A stretch of DNA of 64,000 nucleotides from Neofusicoccum parvum (taxonomy: Eukaryota; Ascomycota; Dothideomycetes; Botryosphaeriales; Botryosphaeriaceae): NCBI GenBank assembly GCA_020912385.1, contig CP087209.1, positions 2,480,001 through 2,544,000 of the forward strand. Reading direction: 5' to 3'. The first letter of the stretch is position 1. Every line of letters begins with the position of its first letter. This document shows, one piece after another, positions 38,269-48,025 of the stretch. Both the position numbers and the translations under genes were made by a program. The notes under the pieces were generated by a model. The model did no database searches. It had not been told where the DNA came from and worked only from the letters and a program-made list of their open reading frames with translations.

Positions 38269-39434
38269 ATGTCCACCCTCATCCGGCCGCCGCCTATCAA
38301 CCCCTCGATCTCTGCCATCGAGCAGATGCTGGACCTGACCCAGCTCACTGACATCGACCCCGACCTGTTCACCAACACCCAGCCCCTATGGCACCCGCCC
38401 GGTGCGCGAGGCATCTTTGGCGGCGCCATCATCGCCCAGTGCCTCGCTGCCGCCCAGCGCACCATTCCTGACGACTTCAACATCCACTCAATGCACTGCT
38501 ACTTCGTCCTAGCCGGCGATTCCGAGATCCCCGTCATATACCACGTCGAGCACGTCAGAGAAGGGAGATCGTTTGCGACGCGCACTGTGCAGGCTCGCCA
38601 GCGCGGCAAGATTATATTCACGACAACGCTGTCGTTCGTCAAGATGAACAGCGCGGGCAAGAAGATGGCGGAACATTCCTTCGCCATGCCTGATGTCCCA
38701 GGCCCGAAGGAAGACTTGATGCTGCGATATCCGCAAGGGGAAGACGGGCCCTTCGAGAGCCAGCGGATCGACATTGAGAACAGTGCGCATACCAAGACCC
38801 GAGGCTTCTTGGACCTATACTGATCATTGTTTAGATGACTCGCCGCACCCGCACATGAAGAAGTGCAGGCAATGGATTCGTGCGCGCGGCACCGTGTCTC
38901 CTTCCGGCGGCCACCAAGCGCACCTCTCAGCCCTTGCATACATGTCCGACAGCTATTTCATCGGCACCGTCGCTCGCGTACACAAGTTATGGACATTCAG
39001 GCCGCGTCGAGGTGGGAAGCCGACAATTGACGAAGACGTCTTGAAGAAGCTGCTGGACGAGGACGAGGAGAAGCTCAGGCGGCTGCCGGGCATGGACGAC
39101 CACGTCATCAAGAGCCTTCGGGAGGGGAAAAGTCTAGCGGAGGCCGAGGAAGAGCGGCCTGAGATTGGCATGATGGTCAGCTTGGATCACTCAATATACT
39201 TCCACAGCCCGCGGGACTTCAGGGCAGACGAGTGGATGTTCACCGAAATGGAGAGCCCCTGGGCTGGCGACGGACGAGGCCTGGTGTTCGCCAGAATCTT
39301 CACCAAGGACGGCAGACTCATCGCAACCTGTGTGCAAGAGGTGAGTCACTTGGCGTAGTACTACTCTGGGCCCTTGCGCTGACACATTCTAGGGAGTTGT
39401 TCGCCTGAAGCAGCCGCCGGAGAGCAAGCTGTAA
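38269..39434 (+). CDS. TES1: Peroxisomal acyl-CoA thioesterase II (TES1/ACOT8 family)
   Basis: Exons 38269-38782, 38835-39340 and 39393-39434 encode 353 residues. The enzyme hydrolyses acyl-CoA to free fatty acid and CoA in the peroxisome. The first hotdog domain shows ARGIFGGAIIAQCLAAAQRT, SMHCYFVLAGD and REGRSFATRTVQARQ. The second shows ALAYMSDSYFIG, SLDHSIYFHSP and CVQEGVVRLK, which carry the Asp, Thr/Ser-region and Gln of the TesB-type active site. The protein ends in SKL, a canonical PTS1. Intron 1 (38783-38834) removes an in-frame TGA and joins A|AT. Intron 2 (39341-39392) precedes a 42-nt last exon of 13 codons plus stop holding the PTS1. Retaining intron 2 gives an ending VSHLA without PTS1. 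Start context aaaATGtc is good. Confidence 0.94.
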
Positions 39435-39830
39435 ATTTTGGCGACCGAACGTGCGCCTCGGCGCTACTTGAAGCGCCGTCACAGCTGTCTTTATCTTTGC
39501 ATCTCGGTATTGTTCATCGACCCGAGATCTTGATCTGCTGTTAAGCCGATGCATTGATTCCCCAGGCGGTTTGTCGCGGAAAGATGTGGAGGCAGACTTG
39601 GTGCGGAGATGCGCAATACCAGCAGGTTTATTGTGCTTTTGTCATAGAATCTTTTCATACCGATAGACTTCAATTCCATCTGGACACGTCATGAAAGTAA
39701 CGCTTGCATTTCCTATGTGGCTCTCGCACAGCAAATGGCGTGCGGTATGCAGGACAGGGCAGCATTGCAGGGTTTGCCAGGACGGGTTTATTGGGCGGGC
39801 TCAGGCACGGCGTGGCTAATTCGCAAGGAC

Positions 39831-39840
39831 CCGGTGTCGG
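39831..39840. promoter_or_regulatory. Possible Leu3-type site (one mismatch)
   Basis: CCGGTGTCGG matches the Leu3 consensus CCGGNNCCGG except at position 7. It lies 169 bp before the main LEU4 ATG. Leu3 is a known regulator of leucine genes in fungi. In this GC-rich DNA a chance match is quite possible. Confidence 0.25.
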
Positions 39841-39916
39841 CGCGGGGGAAATAGCGGGGCGGTAGGGCGTGCGAGAATGCGGCGCGGCATGGGCGGTTTG
39901 GCCGCAGCGCCCCTCG

Positions 39917-39923
39917 TGAGTCA
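39917..39923. promoter_or_regulatory. Gcn4/CpcA (AP-1-like) site TGAGTCA
   Basis: A perfect palindromic TGASTCA bZIP site lies 86 bp before the LEU4 ATG. Gcn4/CpcA activates amino-acid synthesis genes under starvation, so the position in front of LEU4 is sensible. The same bases also form a possible GTGAGT splice donor and codons of an N-terminal extension, so the role is ambiguous. Confidence 0.45.
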
Positions 39924-40008
39924 ATCCGACTTTTTGGCGTCGTCATGCCGACACTTCTTTTACTCTCCCCTCCCCAGGCAAATTTTGTCCGCCAACACAC
40001 CCGCCACC

Positions 40009-42006
40009 ATGCCGATGCTCAAAGACCCGTCCACCAAATACAAGGCCTTCAAGCCTCTCAACCTTCCTGACCGCCAATGGCCGTCGCAGACCATCACAAA
40101 GCCGCCGCGCTGGCTTTCCACCGATCTGCGCGATGGCAACCAGTCTCTCGTTGACCCTATGGTGCGCCCAAGCTCTCCTTGAGTGAGCGCTACATGCCTA
40201 ACGTTCGCGTGCAGGACGGCGACCAGAAATGGGAGTACTTCAACATGCTGGTCAAGCTCGGCTACAAGGAAATTGAGGTTTCTTTCCCTTCAGCCTCGCA
40301 AACCGACTTCGACTTCACCCAGAAGCTCGTCAAGACTCCTGGCATTGTCCCGGACGATGTCTGGCTTCAGGTTCTTTCGCCGTGCCGCAAGGAGCTCATC
40401 CGCCGCACAGTCGACTCCCTCAAGGGCGCGAAGAAGGCCATCCTCCACCTCTACCTTGCGACCAGCCCGTGTTTCCAGCAAATCGTCTTCAACATGAACA
40501 ACGAGCAGACCAAGGCTCTCGCGGTGGAGTGCACAAAGTATGCCAGGTCGATCACCAAGGACGATCCCGAGCAGGCGGGCACCGAGTGGGCGTATGAGTT
40601 CTCCCCCGAGACTTTCTCTGACTCAAACCCCGACTTTGCCCTTGAGGTCTGCGAGGCCGTCAAGGCCGCCTGGGAGCCCACCGTGGAGACTCCCATTATC
40701 TTCAACCTTCCCGCCACCGTCGAGATGGCTACTCCCAACGTCTATGCCGACCAGATTGAATACTTCTGCCGCAACATCTCAGAGAGGGAGAAGGTGTGCG
40801 TTTCTCTTCACCCGCACAACGACCGCGGCTGTGCTGTCGCTGCCGCTGAGCTGGCACAGATGGCCGGCGCGGACAGAGTCGAAGGTACCTTGTTCGGAAA
40901 CGGCGAGAGGACTGGAAATGTCGACCTCGTCACCCTTGGCCTTAACCTCTACACCCAGGGCGTCCATCCCAAGATCGATTTCTCCGACCTTCCCGCAATC
41001 ATCGACGTTGTCGAGAGGGGCAACAAGATTCCCATCCACGCCAGGGCGCCGTATGGTGGGCAGCTGGTGGTTTGTGCTTTTAGTGGTTCTCACCAGGATG
41101 CTATCAAGAAGGGCTTCCAGAAGCGCAAGACCGAGGGCGCAACCGACGAGAGCTACTGGCAGGTCCCTTACCTACCTTTGGACCCCCAGGATATTGGCCG
41201 TACCTACGAAGCCATTATTCGTGTCAACTCGCAGTCTGGCAAGGGTGGTGTTGCCTGGATCATTCAACGCGAGCTTGAGCTCGACTTGCCTCGTGGCCTT
41301 CAGATCGCCTTTTCCAAGACGATTCAGAAGCAAACCGACGCGCTCGGACGGGAGCTTCTCCCTAAGGAAATCACGAAGCTCTTCAAGGATTCCTACCATC
41401 TCGAGAAGAACCCCCGCTTCAACCTCATCGACTACGACATCCTTACTGACCGCTCGGTCTCGCCCGCCCCGCCGGCTGACGGCAAGACGCCGAGCAGCAA
41501 GAGCCCCAAGAGGTTGTTCTCTGGTATCATTGAAATCGACGGCCAGCAGCACAAGATCAAGGGTGTTGGTAATGGTGCCATTTCATCTCTTGCCAACGCT
41601 CTGAAGTCCCTCGGCATCGAGCTCGATGTCACGGAGTACAAGGAGCACGCCATTGGCGAGGGTCGTGACCGTGAGGGTCAACAGCAGGCCGCCACCTACA
41701 TCGAGTGCTCCACGCCTTCTTCGAACCAGAAGGTGTGGGGTGTTGGCATTCACGAGGATGTTGTCCAGGCTTCCCTCATTGCGTTGTTGTCCGCTGCATC
41801 GTCTGTAAGTCCGGAGAGAGTGCCCATATTAAGGAAAAGCTAACGGAGTTCGCCAGTTCCTCGCATCCCGACCAAGCACACCTATTCCATTCCGACCCAA
41901 GCACGCCGAGACGCTTGCCCCTTCGGACATCTCGCCTTTGAGGACTAATGGCGCATCTAGCTCGGTTGTTGCAAATCTTGAGAAACAAGTGAACGGTGAT
42001 CACTAG
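40009..42006 (+). CDS. LEU4: 2-isopropylmalate synthase
   Basis: Exons 40009-40161, 40215-41804 and 41857-42006 encode 630 residues. The enzyme condenses acetyl-CoA with 2-oxoisovalerate, the first committed step of leucine synthesis, in mitochondria and/or cytosol. The catalytic TIM barrel shows [15 protein letters not shown] (catalytic Arg and metal Asp), [28 protein letters not shown] (metal HxH) and [15 protein letters not shown]. The C-terminal leucine-feedback LeuA dimer domain spans about residues 450-590 ([23 protein letters not shown]). Introns of 53 and 52 nt lie at phase 0. The start used is [12 protein letters not shown] in a strong Kozak context (gccaccATG). An in-frame ATG 132 nt upstream (39877) could add 44 residues with arginines and few acids, like a mitochondrial presequence. 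Confidence 0.96.
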
Positions 42007-42453
42007 ACGGCAAAGGTTGGAAAAAGTTGGTTGCATCTTCCTGTGTTGATTTTCGGTGCGCAGCATTTGACGACTGTCGGAAAAAAATTTCATGATCTTG
42101 CACATTACTACGGGCATGGGGGCGTTGATTACTCAAATTGTTCAGTACAAAAAAGTCTCCTAATAATCATCTACTTTGTGGACCGCGGCGGGGCTTTGAT
42201 TACTATTGCGTGCTCTGTGATGTCTGTGCTTGTTAGCGTAAAATTACCCAAAATGGCTACATTAGCAGGGGTGGCAAGAGCCGAGGTACGTTGTGGCTCT
42301 AGCATCATCAGATCGTGGGGTAGAGCAATCCGCCTCGGGACTTTTTGACACTATCTCCGTCCCCGAACCCATAGCTCTCCCCAAGCTCTTCCCACACCCG
42401 CACACGCGCTCCTCTCGCCTTCCTCTCCTCGATCCACACAGACAGCATTCAAG
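42007..42453. other. Spacer LEU4 to SDR
   Basis: 447 bp, AT-richer in its first half (LEU4 3' UTR). It is CT-rich just before the SDR start. No gene recognised. Confidence 0.55.
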
Positions 42454-43462
42454 ATGGGTTCCGCACAGGAAGACGTCCAATTGAAAGATTTCGGCAGCAT
42501 CTTCCGCCTCGACGGCAAGGTCGCCGTCGTGACCGGCGGCTCCCGTGGCCTGGGGCTGCACGCCGCATCTGGGTGAGCCGTCCTCCTCCAAGGCTACCGC
42601 ACAGCTCCCCGGAGCACCGAGAAGCCCTAGCTGACCAGGCGCTCCGCCCACCTGTAGCCTCCTCCAAGCCGGCTGCTCCAAGGTCTTCATCACGTCGCGC
42701 AAGGCGAAAGCCTGCGAAGAGGCCTGCGCCGCGCTCAACGCCCTCCCCAACAAGCACCCAGAAGCCAGGGCCATCTCGGTGCCGGCGGACAGCTCCAAGG
42801 TGGCCGAGATTGAGCGGCTGGCGGCCGAGGTGGCCAAGCACACGGACAAGGTGGACATCCTGTTCGCCAACGCGGGCGCGACGTGGGGCGAGAAGTTCGA
42901 CACGCACCCGGACAACGCGTTCTCGAAGGTGATGGACCTGAACGTGAAGAGCGTGTTCTACACGATCCAGAAGTACGCTTCCCCCTCTCCCATGCTGTCC
43001 GATGTGGCGTGAGAGAGAAGCTGACGAGCGCGACGCCGTCCCAGGTTCGCCCCCCTCCTCGAACGCGCCGCCTCGCAAGACTCGCCGTCGCGCGTCATCG
43101 TCACCGGCTCGGTCGCGGGCATCGGCATCGGCACGACCGGCGCCAACTCGACGCCCGCCTACTCGGCCTCGAAGGCGGCGGTGCTGCACCTCGCCCGCAA
43201 CCTGGCCGTCGAGCTTGGCCCCCGCCACATCCTCGTCAACGGCATCGCGCCCGGCTTCTTCCCGTCGAAGATGGCGAACGGGTTGATGGAGGCGGTGGGC
43301 GGCCAGCAGAAGCTGGCGGAGAGCAACCCGAACGGCAGGTTGGGACAGCCGGAGGATATCGCCGCGGCGGTGGTGTATTTGAGCAGCAGGGCGTCGGGAC
43401 ACGTGAATGGGGATACGGTGGTGCTGGATGGGGGGAAGGTGTTGTCGAAGGCATCGCTTTGA
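42454..43462 (+). CDS. Short-chain dehydrogenase/reductase (classical SDR)
   Basis: Exons 42454-42572, 42658-42972 and 43045-43462 encode 283 residues. The NAD(P)-binding Rossmann motif is VAVVTGGSRGLGLHAASG (TGxxxGxG). Also present are LFANAGATWG (NNAG-equivalent), MDLNVKSVF, the catalytic Ser in IVTGSVAGI and the YxxxK pair in AYSASKAAVLHLARNLAVELG. After them comes INGIAPGFFPSKM. The terminal GHVNGDTVVLDGG is typical of SDRs related to rhamnolipid-synthesis RhlG-like or 3-oxoacyl-ACP reductases. The length is normal. Split codons GG|C and AA|G rejoin. The physiological substrate cannot be inferred; it ends KASL, not a proper PTS1. No clustered pathway partner is evident. Confidence 0.93.
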
Positions 43463-44560
43463 GGGATGAGGTGGTAGCCTGCTTGGCTTTTTCTGAAAAA
43501 TTTCTTAGAGTTAAGAAATGAATGATGGCGTTCGAGGAGAAATACCGCTATCGATGTGACGGGAGTCGCCTGATGATTTCGAGGCGCTTCTATCGTTCGA
43601 AACCGTGTCTCAGCTTCCAAGACGCAGTGCGACCTACGAAAAGATGCTGACGCCGAAGGCCGGCATATCCAATACTATTGTGTGGAGATTTGAAGCATTC
43701 GCCCAAATCATTTTGGCACGTACATATTCTAAGTGACCTTTACGTCCAGATAAATGCGCTAATTGCTCAGGGCTTTTCCTCCCCGCGGTGACTGTTGGCT
43801 GCAGCGCTGTTGGAATAGGTCGGGCTGAGCAGTAGAGTTTACGTGACTTGAGCGGGAATCGTTGCTGTACGTGTAGTTCTCTTACGGTAGGTAGAATCTA
43901 AGATGGCAACAATCATCACGTGGGATATCTCTAGCTGAAGCGGGAGAGTCGACGCGAGAGTGGACGCTAGTGATGACGCTCAGGCCGCCCGTTCGACGTC
44001 TGGGGTCTGGTGTGGAGAACGGCACTGATAAGCTCTTCCTGCCAACGCGTCCGTATCTCCAACATCGCCGACGCGTCCTCGCACCTGCCAATGGGACGGC
44101 GTGCAGGTCGGAAATCCCCGACCAGGTGGCTGGAAGGCGTCAGGGCGAATCTCTTGCATCCACGGTGCTACAACCCGAGCAGGCATGCGCATGCGACAGC
44201 CCGCGTGCCGCTTCTCCCTCGTTTCCCCTCTTTGAGCTTGGTAGAGCTTGGCTGCGCAACCCGCGGAGTCAAAACATCCTCCCGCTCCTTACCTATCTGA
44301 CCTCAGCTCAGCGCCTGTAACGCTTATCAGCCCTGTAAATTGCGCCCCCCGGTTGCGCGCGAACGGAGCTAATAGGGCGCCATGCTTGATAGCGGATCCG
44401 AGCCCGAAGGGTGGGGAGGCAGCTTTCCCTACATAACGCGGCAAGGGTAAGCTGCCGCAACCCGACGCATCCTGCTGCATCGCAGGCCTTAGACGTCGCT
44501 TCCTCCTTTTTCGTTTGCTCGTCCGTCTTCTTGCGCGTGCTTCGGACGAACGCCGACGCA
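43463..44560. other. Spacer SDR to permease
   Basis: About 1.1 kb between plus-strand genes. The first 300 bp are AT-richer. Small open frames show no conserved character. Contains the permease promoter. Confidence 0.5.
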
Positions 44561-46339
44561 ATGGCTGAACCAGTGCCGGACAAGGAACGACGGGCCTCGT
44601 CGGTGGCTGTGGCGGATGGCCTGGCTAGCAATGAGGACGCCGCCGTCCTGGGTACGTTTGTTCTCACCTCATGTCTGTTGGAAGACAATCGCTGATGCAA
44701 TGACACAGCAAGCCTTGGTTACAAGCAGGAACTTCGCCGCAACTTCACGCTCATCGAGGTCTTCGGCATTGCCTTTTCCATCATGGGATTGCTGCCCTCC
44801 ATTGCGAGCACGCTCGCTTACAGCATTCCCGCAGGGCCCGCCGGTTTGGTATGGGGATGGTTTGTCGCCAGCGCGTTCATCTTTGTCGTCGGCCTTGCCA
44901 TGGCGGATTTAGGCTCTGCGATGCCAACATCTGGTGGTCTCTACTGGTGGACGCACTACTTCGCCTCGCCCAAGACTCGCAACGCGCTCAGCTTTCTTGT
45001 CGGCTACAGCAACACCCTGGGACTTGTTGGAGGCCTCTGCTCCATTGACTACGGCTTCTCGCTCATGCTGACATCCGTGGTCGTGATCGCGAGAGACGGC
45101 AACTGGGAGCCTTCCAACGGAGTCATCTACGCTGTCTTCTTGGGCGCTGTACTCTGCCATGGGATCCTCGCCTCCACGCTCTCCAAGATCATGGGAAAGC
45201 TGCAGACCGTCTTCGTCGTGGCGAACTTCGTCCTCATTGCCGCCACCGTTATCGCACTACCCATCGGCAGGGGCGACCAGAGGAACGACGCCAAGTACAT
45301 CTTCGGGGAGACGTCAAACTTGACGACGTGGCCGACGGGGTGGACGTTCATGCTTAGCTGGCTGTCGCCCATCTGGACCATCGGCGCGTTCGACTCGTGC
45401 GTGCACATGAGCGAGGAGGCCGCCAACGCCACCAAAGCCGTGCCCTACGGCATCCTCATGTCGATCGGCAGCTGCTGGCTCTTCGGCTGGATCATCTGCA
45501 TCGTGCTGGCGGCCTGCATGTCCACGGACCTCGAGAGCCTCGTCGGCTCGGCGTACGGCCAGCCCATGGCGCAGATCTACTACGACGCGCTGGGCAAGAA
45601 GGGCGCGATGGGCTTCATGACGCTCATGTTCATCGTCCAGTTCCTGATGGGCCTGTCCATCACGGTCGCGGCGTCGCGCCAGTCCTGGGCGTTCTCGCGC
45701 GACGGCGCGCTGCCTTTCTCGTCCTTCTTCCGGCCCATCAGCAAGACGTTCGGGTACATCCCGCTGCGGGCCGTCTGGGGCTGCGTGTTCCTGGCGGCCA
45801 TCCTGGGCCTGCTGACGCTCATCGGCAGCGCGGCGGCCTCGGCCGTCTTCTCGCTCGCGGTGGCAGCCAACAACCTGGCGTGGGGCACGCCCATCTTCTG
45901 CCGGCTCGTCTGGGGCCAGAAGAAGTTCAAGCCGGGCCCGTTCTACACGGGCAGGTTCAGCGCGCCGCTGGGGTGGACGGCGATTGTGTTCCTGGTGTTT
46001 GGCATCCTGCTGTCCATGTTCCCGGTCGGCGGGCCGAACCCGACGGCGGATTCGATGAACTACACGGTGGTGGTGAACAGTGTCGTCTGGCTGGGGAGCC
46101 TGGGGTATTACTTCATCGACGCGAGGAAGTGGTGAGTTGCTGTCTTCTCAGGCGCAGAGGCGGATGCTAACAGGCCACACAGGTTCACGGGACCGAAGAT
46201 GACGCTCGACCTGGACGAGCTGGACGAGACGCAGCAGAATGCGTTGAGAGAGGAGGGCCTGGAGATTGAGGGGACCAAGCCCGGCAGCTCAGAGGGCAAG
46301 TCCGGCGACGAGGAGAACGTGCCGGCCAAGGAGGGTTGA
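44561..46339 (+). CDS. Amino-acid/GABA/choline-type permease (APC superfamily)
   Basis: Exons 44561-44651, 44709-46131 and 46183-46339 encode 556 residues with about 12 hydrophobic helices. The fungal 2A0304 (UGA4/HNM1) family signatures are LGYKQELRRNFTLIEVFGIAFSIMG (written in two parts by the first intron), SAMPTSGGLYWWTHYFASP, AFDSCVHMSEEAANATKAVP and ITVAASRQSWAFSRDGALPFS. The cytosolic C-terminus is acidic (MTLDLDELDETQQNA), encoded by the last exon. It is a plasma-membrane or vacuolar H+-coupled importer. GABA, choline, allantoate or other amino compounds are possible, and sequence alone does not decide. Split codons G|CA and TG|G rejoin. GAD elsewhere in the window makes GABA, but the genes are 25 kb apart. 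Confidence 0.94.
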
Positions 46340-46879
46340 GCGAGGAGGGCGGGGGCCGTTGGGCCAGGGCTGCTGGAAGATGCAGGGACGCGGGGAGAAA
46401 GATAGAGCCCGGCAGGCTGCTGGCCACGCAGAGCAATGGAATGCGAGCAGAGACAGTGACGTGATGCGGCTGCTACGGCTGCGGCGAATCCACGGCGGCC
46501 GGGCAAGTGATGTCTGCCGCGAAACGCAAGGCGCTGGCCGCCCGTGCAGACGCAAACGCGCCTCGCGATGCGGCCTGCTCGCCTGGCTGGTCCTGCGTGA
46601 GGCTTTCTTCAACAAAAGCGCATGCGCCTAGGCTGAGACGGGCGGGGTGCAGCGTTAGTCAACGGCCGCCTACCCCGCAACGGGCAACGATCGGCGCAAG
46701 GGAACCAGACGCATGTATATGCGTGTTTCTTCTCGCCTGACGTCCCATCTCACCACCCTCCAGCAAGCCCGATTCCACAGCTGCTCCCGCCCGGCCTGCG
46801 CTGCCCGACTCCGCCCCCGGCTGTCCATGGCGCAGCTGAGCTCCGCGCCGCGCGCTGAATCCACTCCCGCCCCGCCGCC
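46340..46879. other. Spacer permease to 2EXR/DUF7730 gene
   Basis: 540 bp GC-rich spacer. No gene recognised; it contains the promoter of the gene at 46880. Confidence 0.5.
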
Positions 46880-48025
46880 ATGGCCTCGAGGCGCGAGCGC
46901 TTCTTGTACCGCCCGGTGTATCGCAAAGTCGTGCGGCCCATGGGGTACTGCCTGCTCACCCCCATCATCCTGGCCGTGATCGTGGCCGAGTGCTGCTTTG
47001 GCTCGTCCCACCGCCGCTCCAGCCAGCCGGGCGTGACGCGCCGCGAGCTCCAGGAAAAATACGAAAGGCTGGACAAGAAATACGCACCCCGGCCGCTTCG
47101 CCCTGACCATCGCCCCCGGCCTCTGACCACGTGTGGACCCGCCCGCCCGCTGGACCCGCAGCCAGCATCGCCGCTCTTCAGGCTGCCGGCCGAGCTGCGC
47201 CTGCGCATCTTCCACGAGGTGCTCGGTGGCAACGTCTTGCACCTGCTGCTCAAGCCGCGCCGCGTCGGCCACGTGGTCTGCAACGACGGCGATGGAGACG
47301 CCGGCCGCCGCTGCATCGCAACCAGCATGGAATCCCGCGAGCACGTCTTTTTCGACGGCTACACCACCCGCTCCAAGACCATCCACAAGACATATGACCC
47401 GGATTCGTGTGCCGATCGCAAAGCCTTCGCCATAGCCGGACACTCGCTGCCCCAGTCGACCCTCAGCATCTCCTTGCTGCTGTCGTGCCGCCGCGCCTAC
47501 TGCGAGGCCATCGACATCCTGTACAAGGACAACGTCTTCGACTTCAATCATCCGCAGACGTTTGTGCTCTTCGCAGGCACCATCTTGCCCCACCGCCTGG
47601 CCTCAATCAGATCGCTGCAGGTGCTCTGGGCGCACAGAGCTGGTGACGAGAGCTACATGAGCAGCCCAAGGGAATGGTGGACCCAGTTGTGGGCCGACGT
47701 CGCGACGCGGAAGAGGATGCCCGAGTTGCGCCACGTGAGCCTATGCATCGAGTGGCGGTACCGTTCGCAGGAGTCAGGGCAGGAGGAGATCATCCTCTCC
47801 CCCATGGCCAAGTACCTGAGAGGCCTCAAATCCTTCGATATGTTCATAGCGACGGAGCAGCCTTTCTACCTCAGCGATTCGCAAGACGATGCAGGCGAAG
47901 ACCGGGGCCGTCCCGCGTCGGATCTGGGGAAGCGGATAACAGGAATCGTGTGCGCGCCGCACGAAGAGCCTGCAGACGGGGCAGAGCGAGATTCGATTAT
48001 TCCAGCGCGCGAGGGTGCCTTTTGA
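46880..48025 (+). CDS. Membrane-anchored 2EXR/DUF7730 protein
   Basis: Single exon, 381 residues, start context gccgccATGg. Residues 21-39 are hydrophobic (MGYCLLTPIILAVIVAECC), flanked by basic residues on both sides. Residues 99-117 carry LFRLPAELRLRIFHEVLGG, the LPxELRxxIF motif. Further DUF7730-type blocks are LSISLLLSCRRAYCEAIDILY, NVFDFNHPQTFVLFAGTILP and LASIRSLQVLW. Such proteins are abundant in Pezizomycotina and have no assigned role. It shares anchor-plus-2EXR architecture with the protein at 7832, though the two are not close paralogs by eye. The C-terminus after residue 330 is low-complexity. Confidence 0.86.
   Translation: MASRRERFLYRPVYRKVVRPMGYCLLTPIILAVIVAECCFGSSHRRSSQPGVTRRELQEKYERLDKKYAPRPLRPDHRPRPLTTCGPARPLDPQPASPLFRLPAELRLRIFHEVLGGNVLHLLLKPRRVGHVVCNDGDGDAGRRCIATSMESREHVFFDGYTTRSKTIHKTYDPDSCADRKAFAIAGHSLPQSTLSISLLLSCRRAYCEAIDILYKDNVFDFNHPQTFVLFAGTILPHRLASIRSLQVLWAHRAGDESYMSSPREWWTQLWADVATRKRMPELRHVSLCIEWRYRSQESGQEEIILSPMAKYLRGLKSFDMFIATEQPFYLSDSQDDAGEDRGRPASDLGKRITGIVCAPHEEPADGAERDSIIPAREGAF

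Larger units (their letters stand above)
39435..40008. other. Spacer and LEU4 promoter/5' leader
   Basis: 574 bp between two plus-strand genes. It includes a Leu3-like half-perfect site, a perfect TGAGTCA and an in-frame upstream ATG for LEU4 (separate entries). Confidence 0.6.

Noticed and set aside
43454..43462. C-terminal ASL of the SDR as a peroxisomal signal
   Set aside because: The middle residue is not basic and does not fit the PTS1 consensus.
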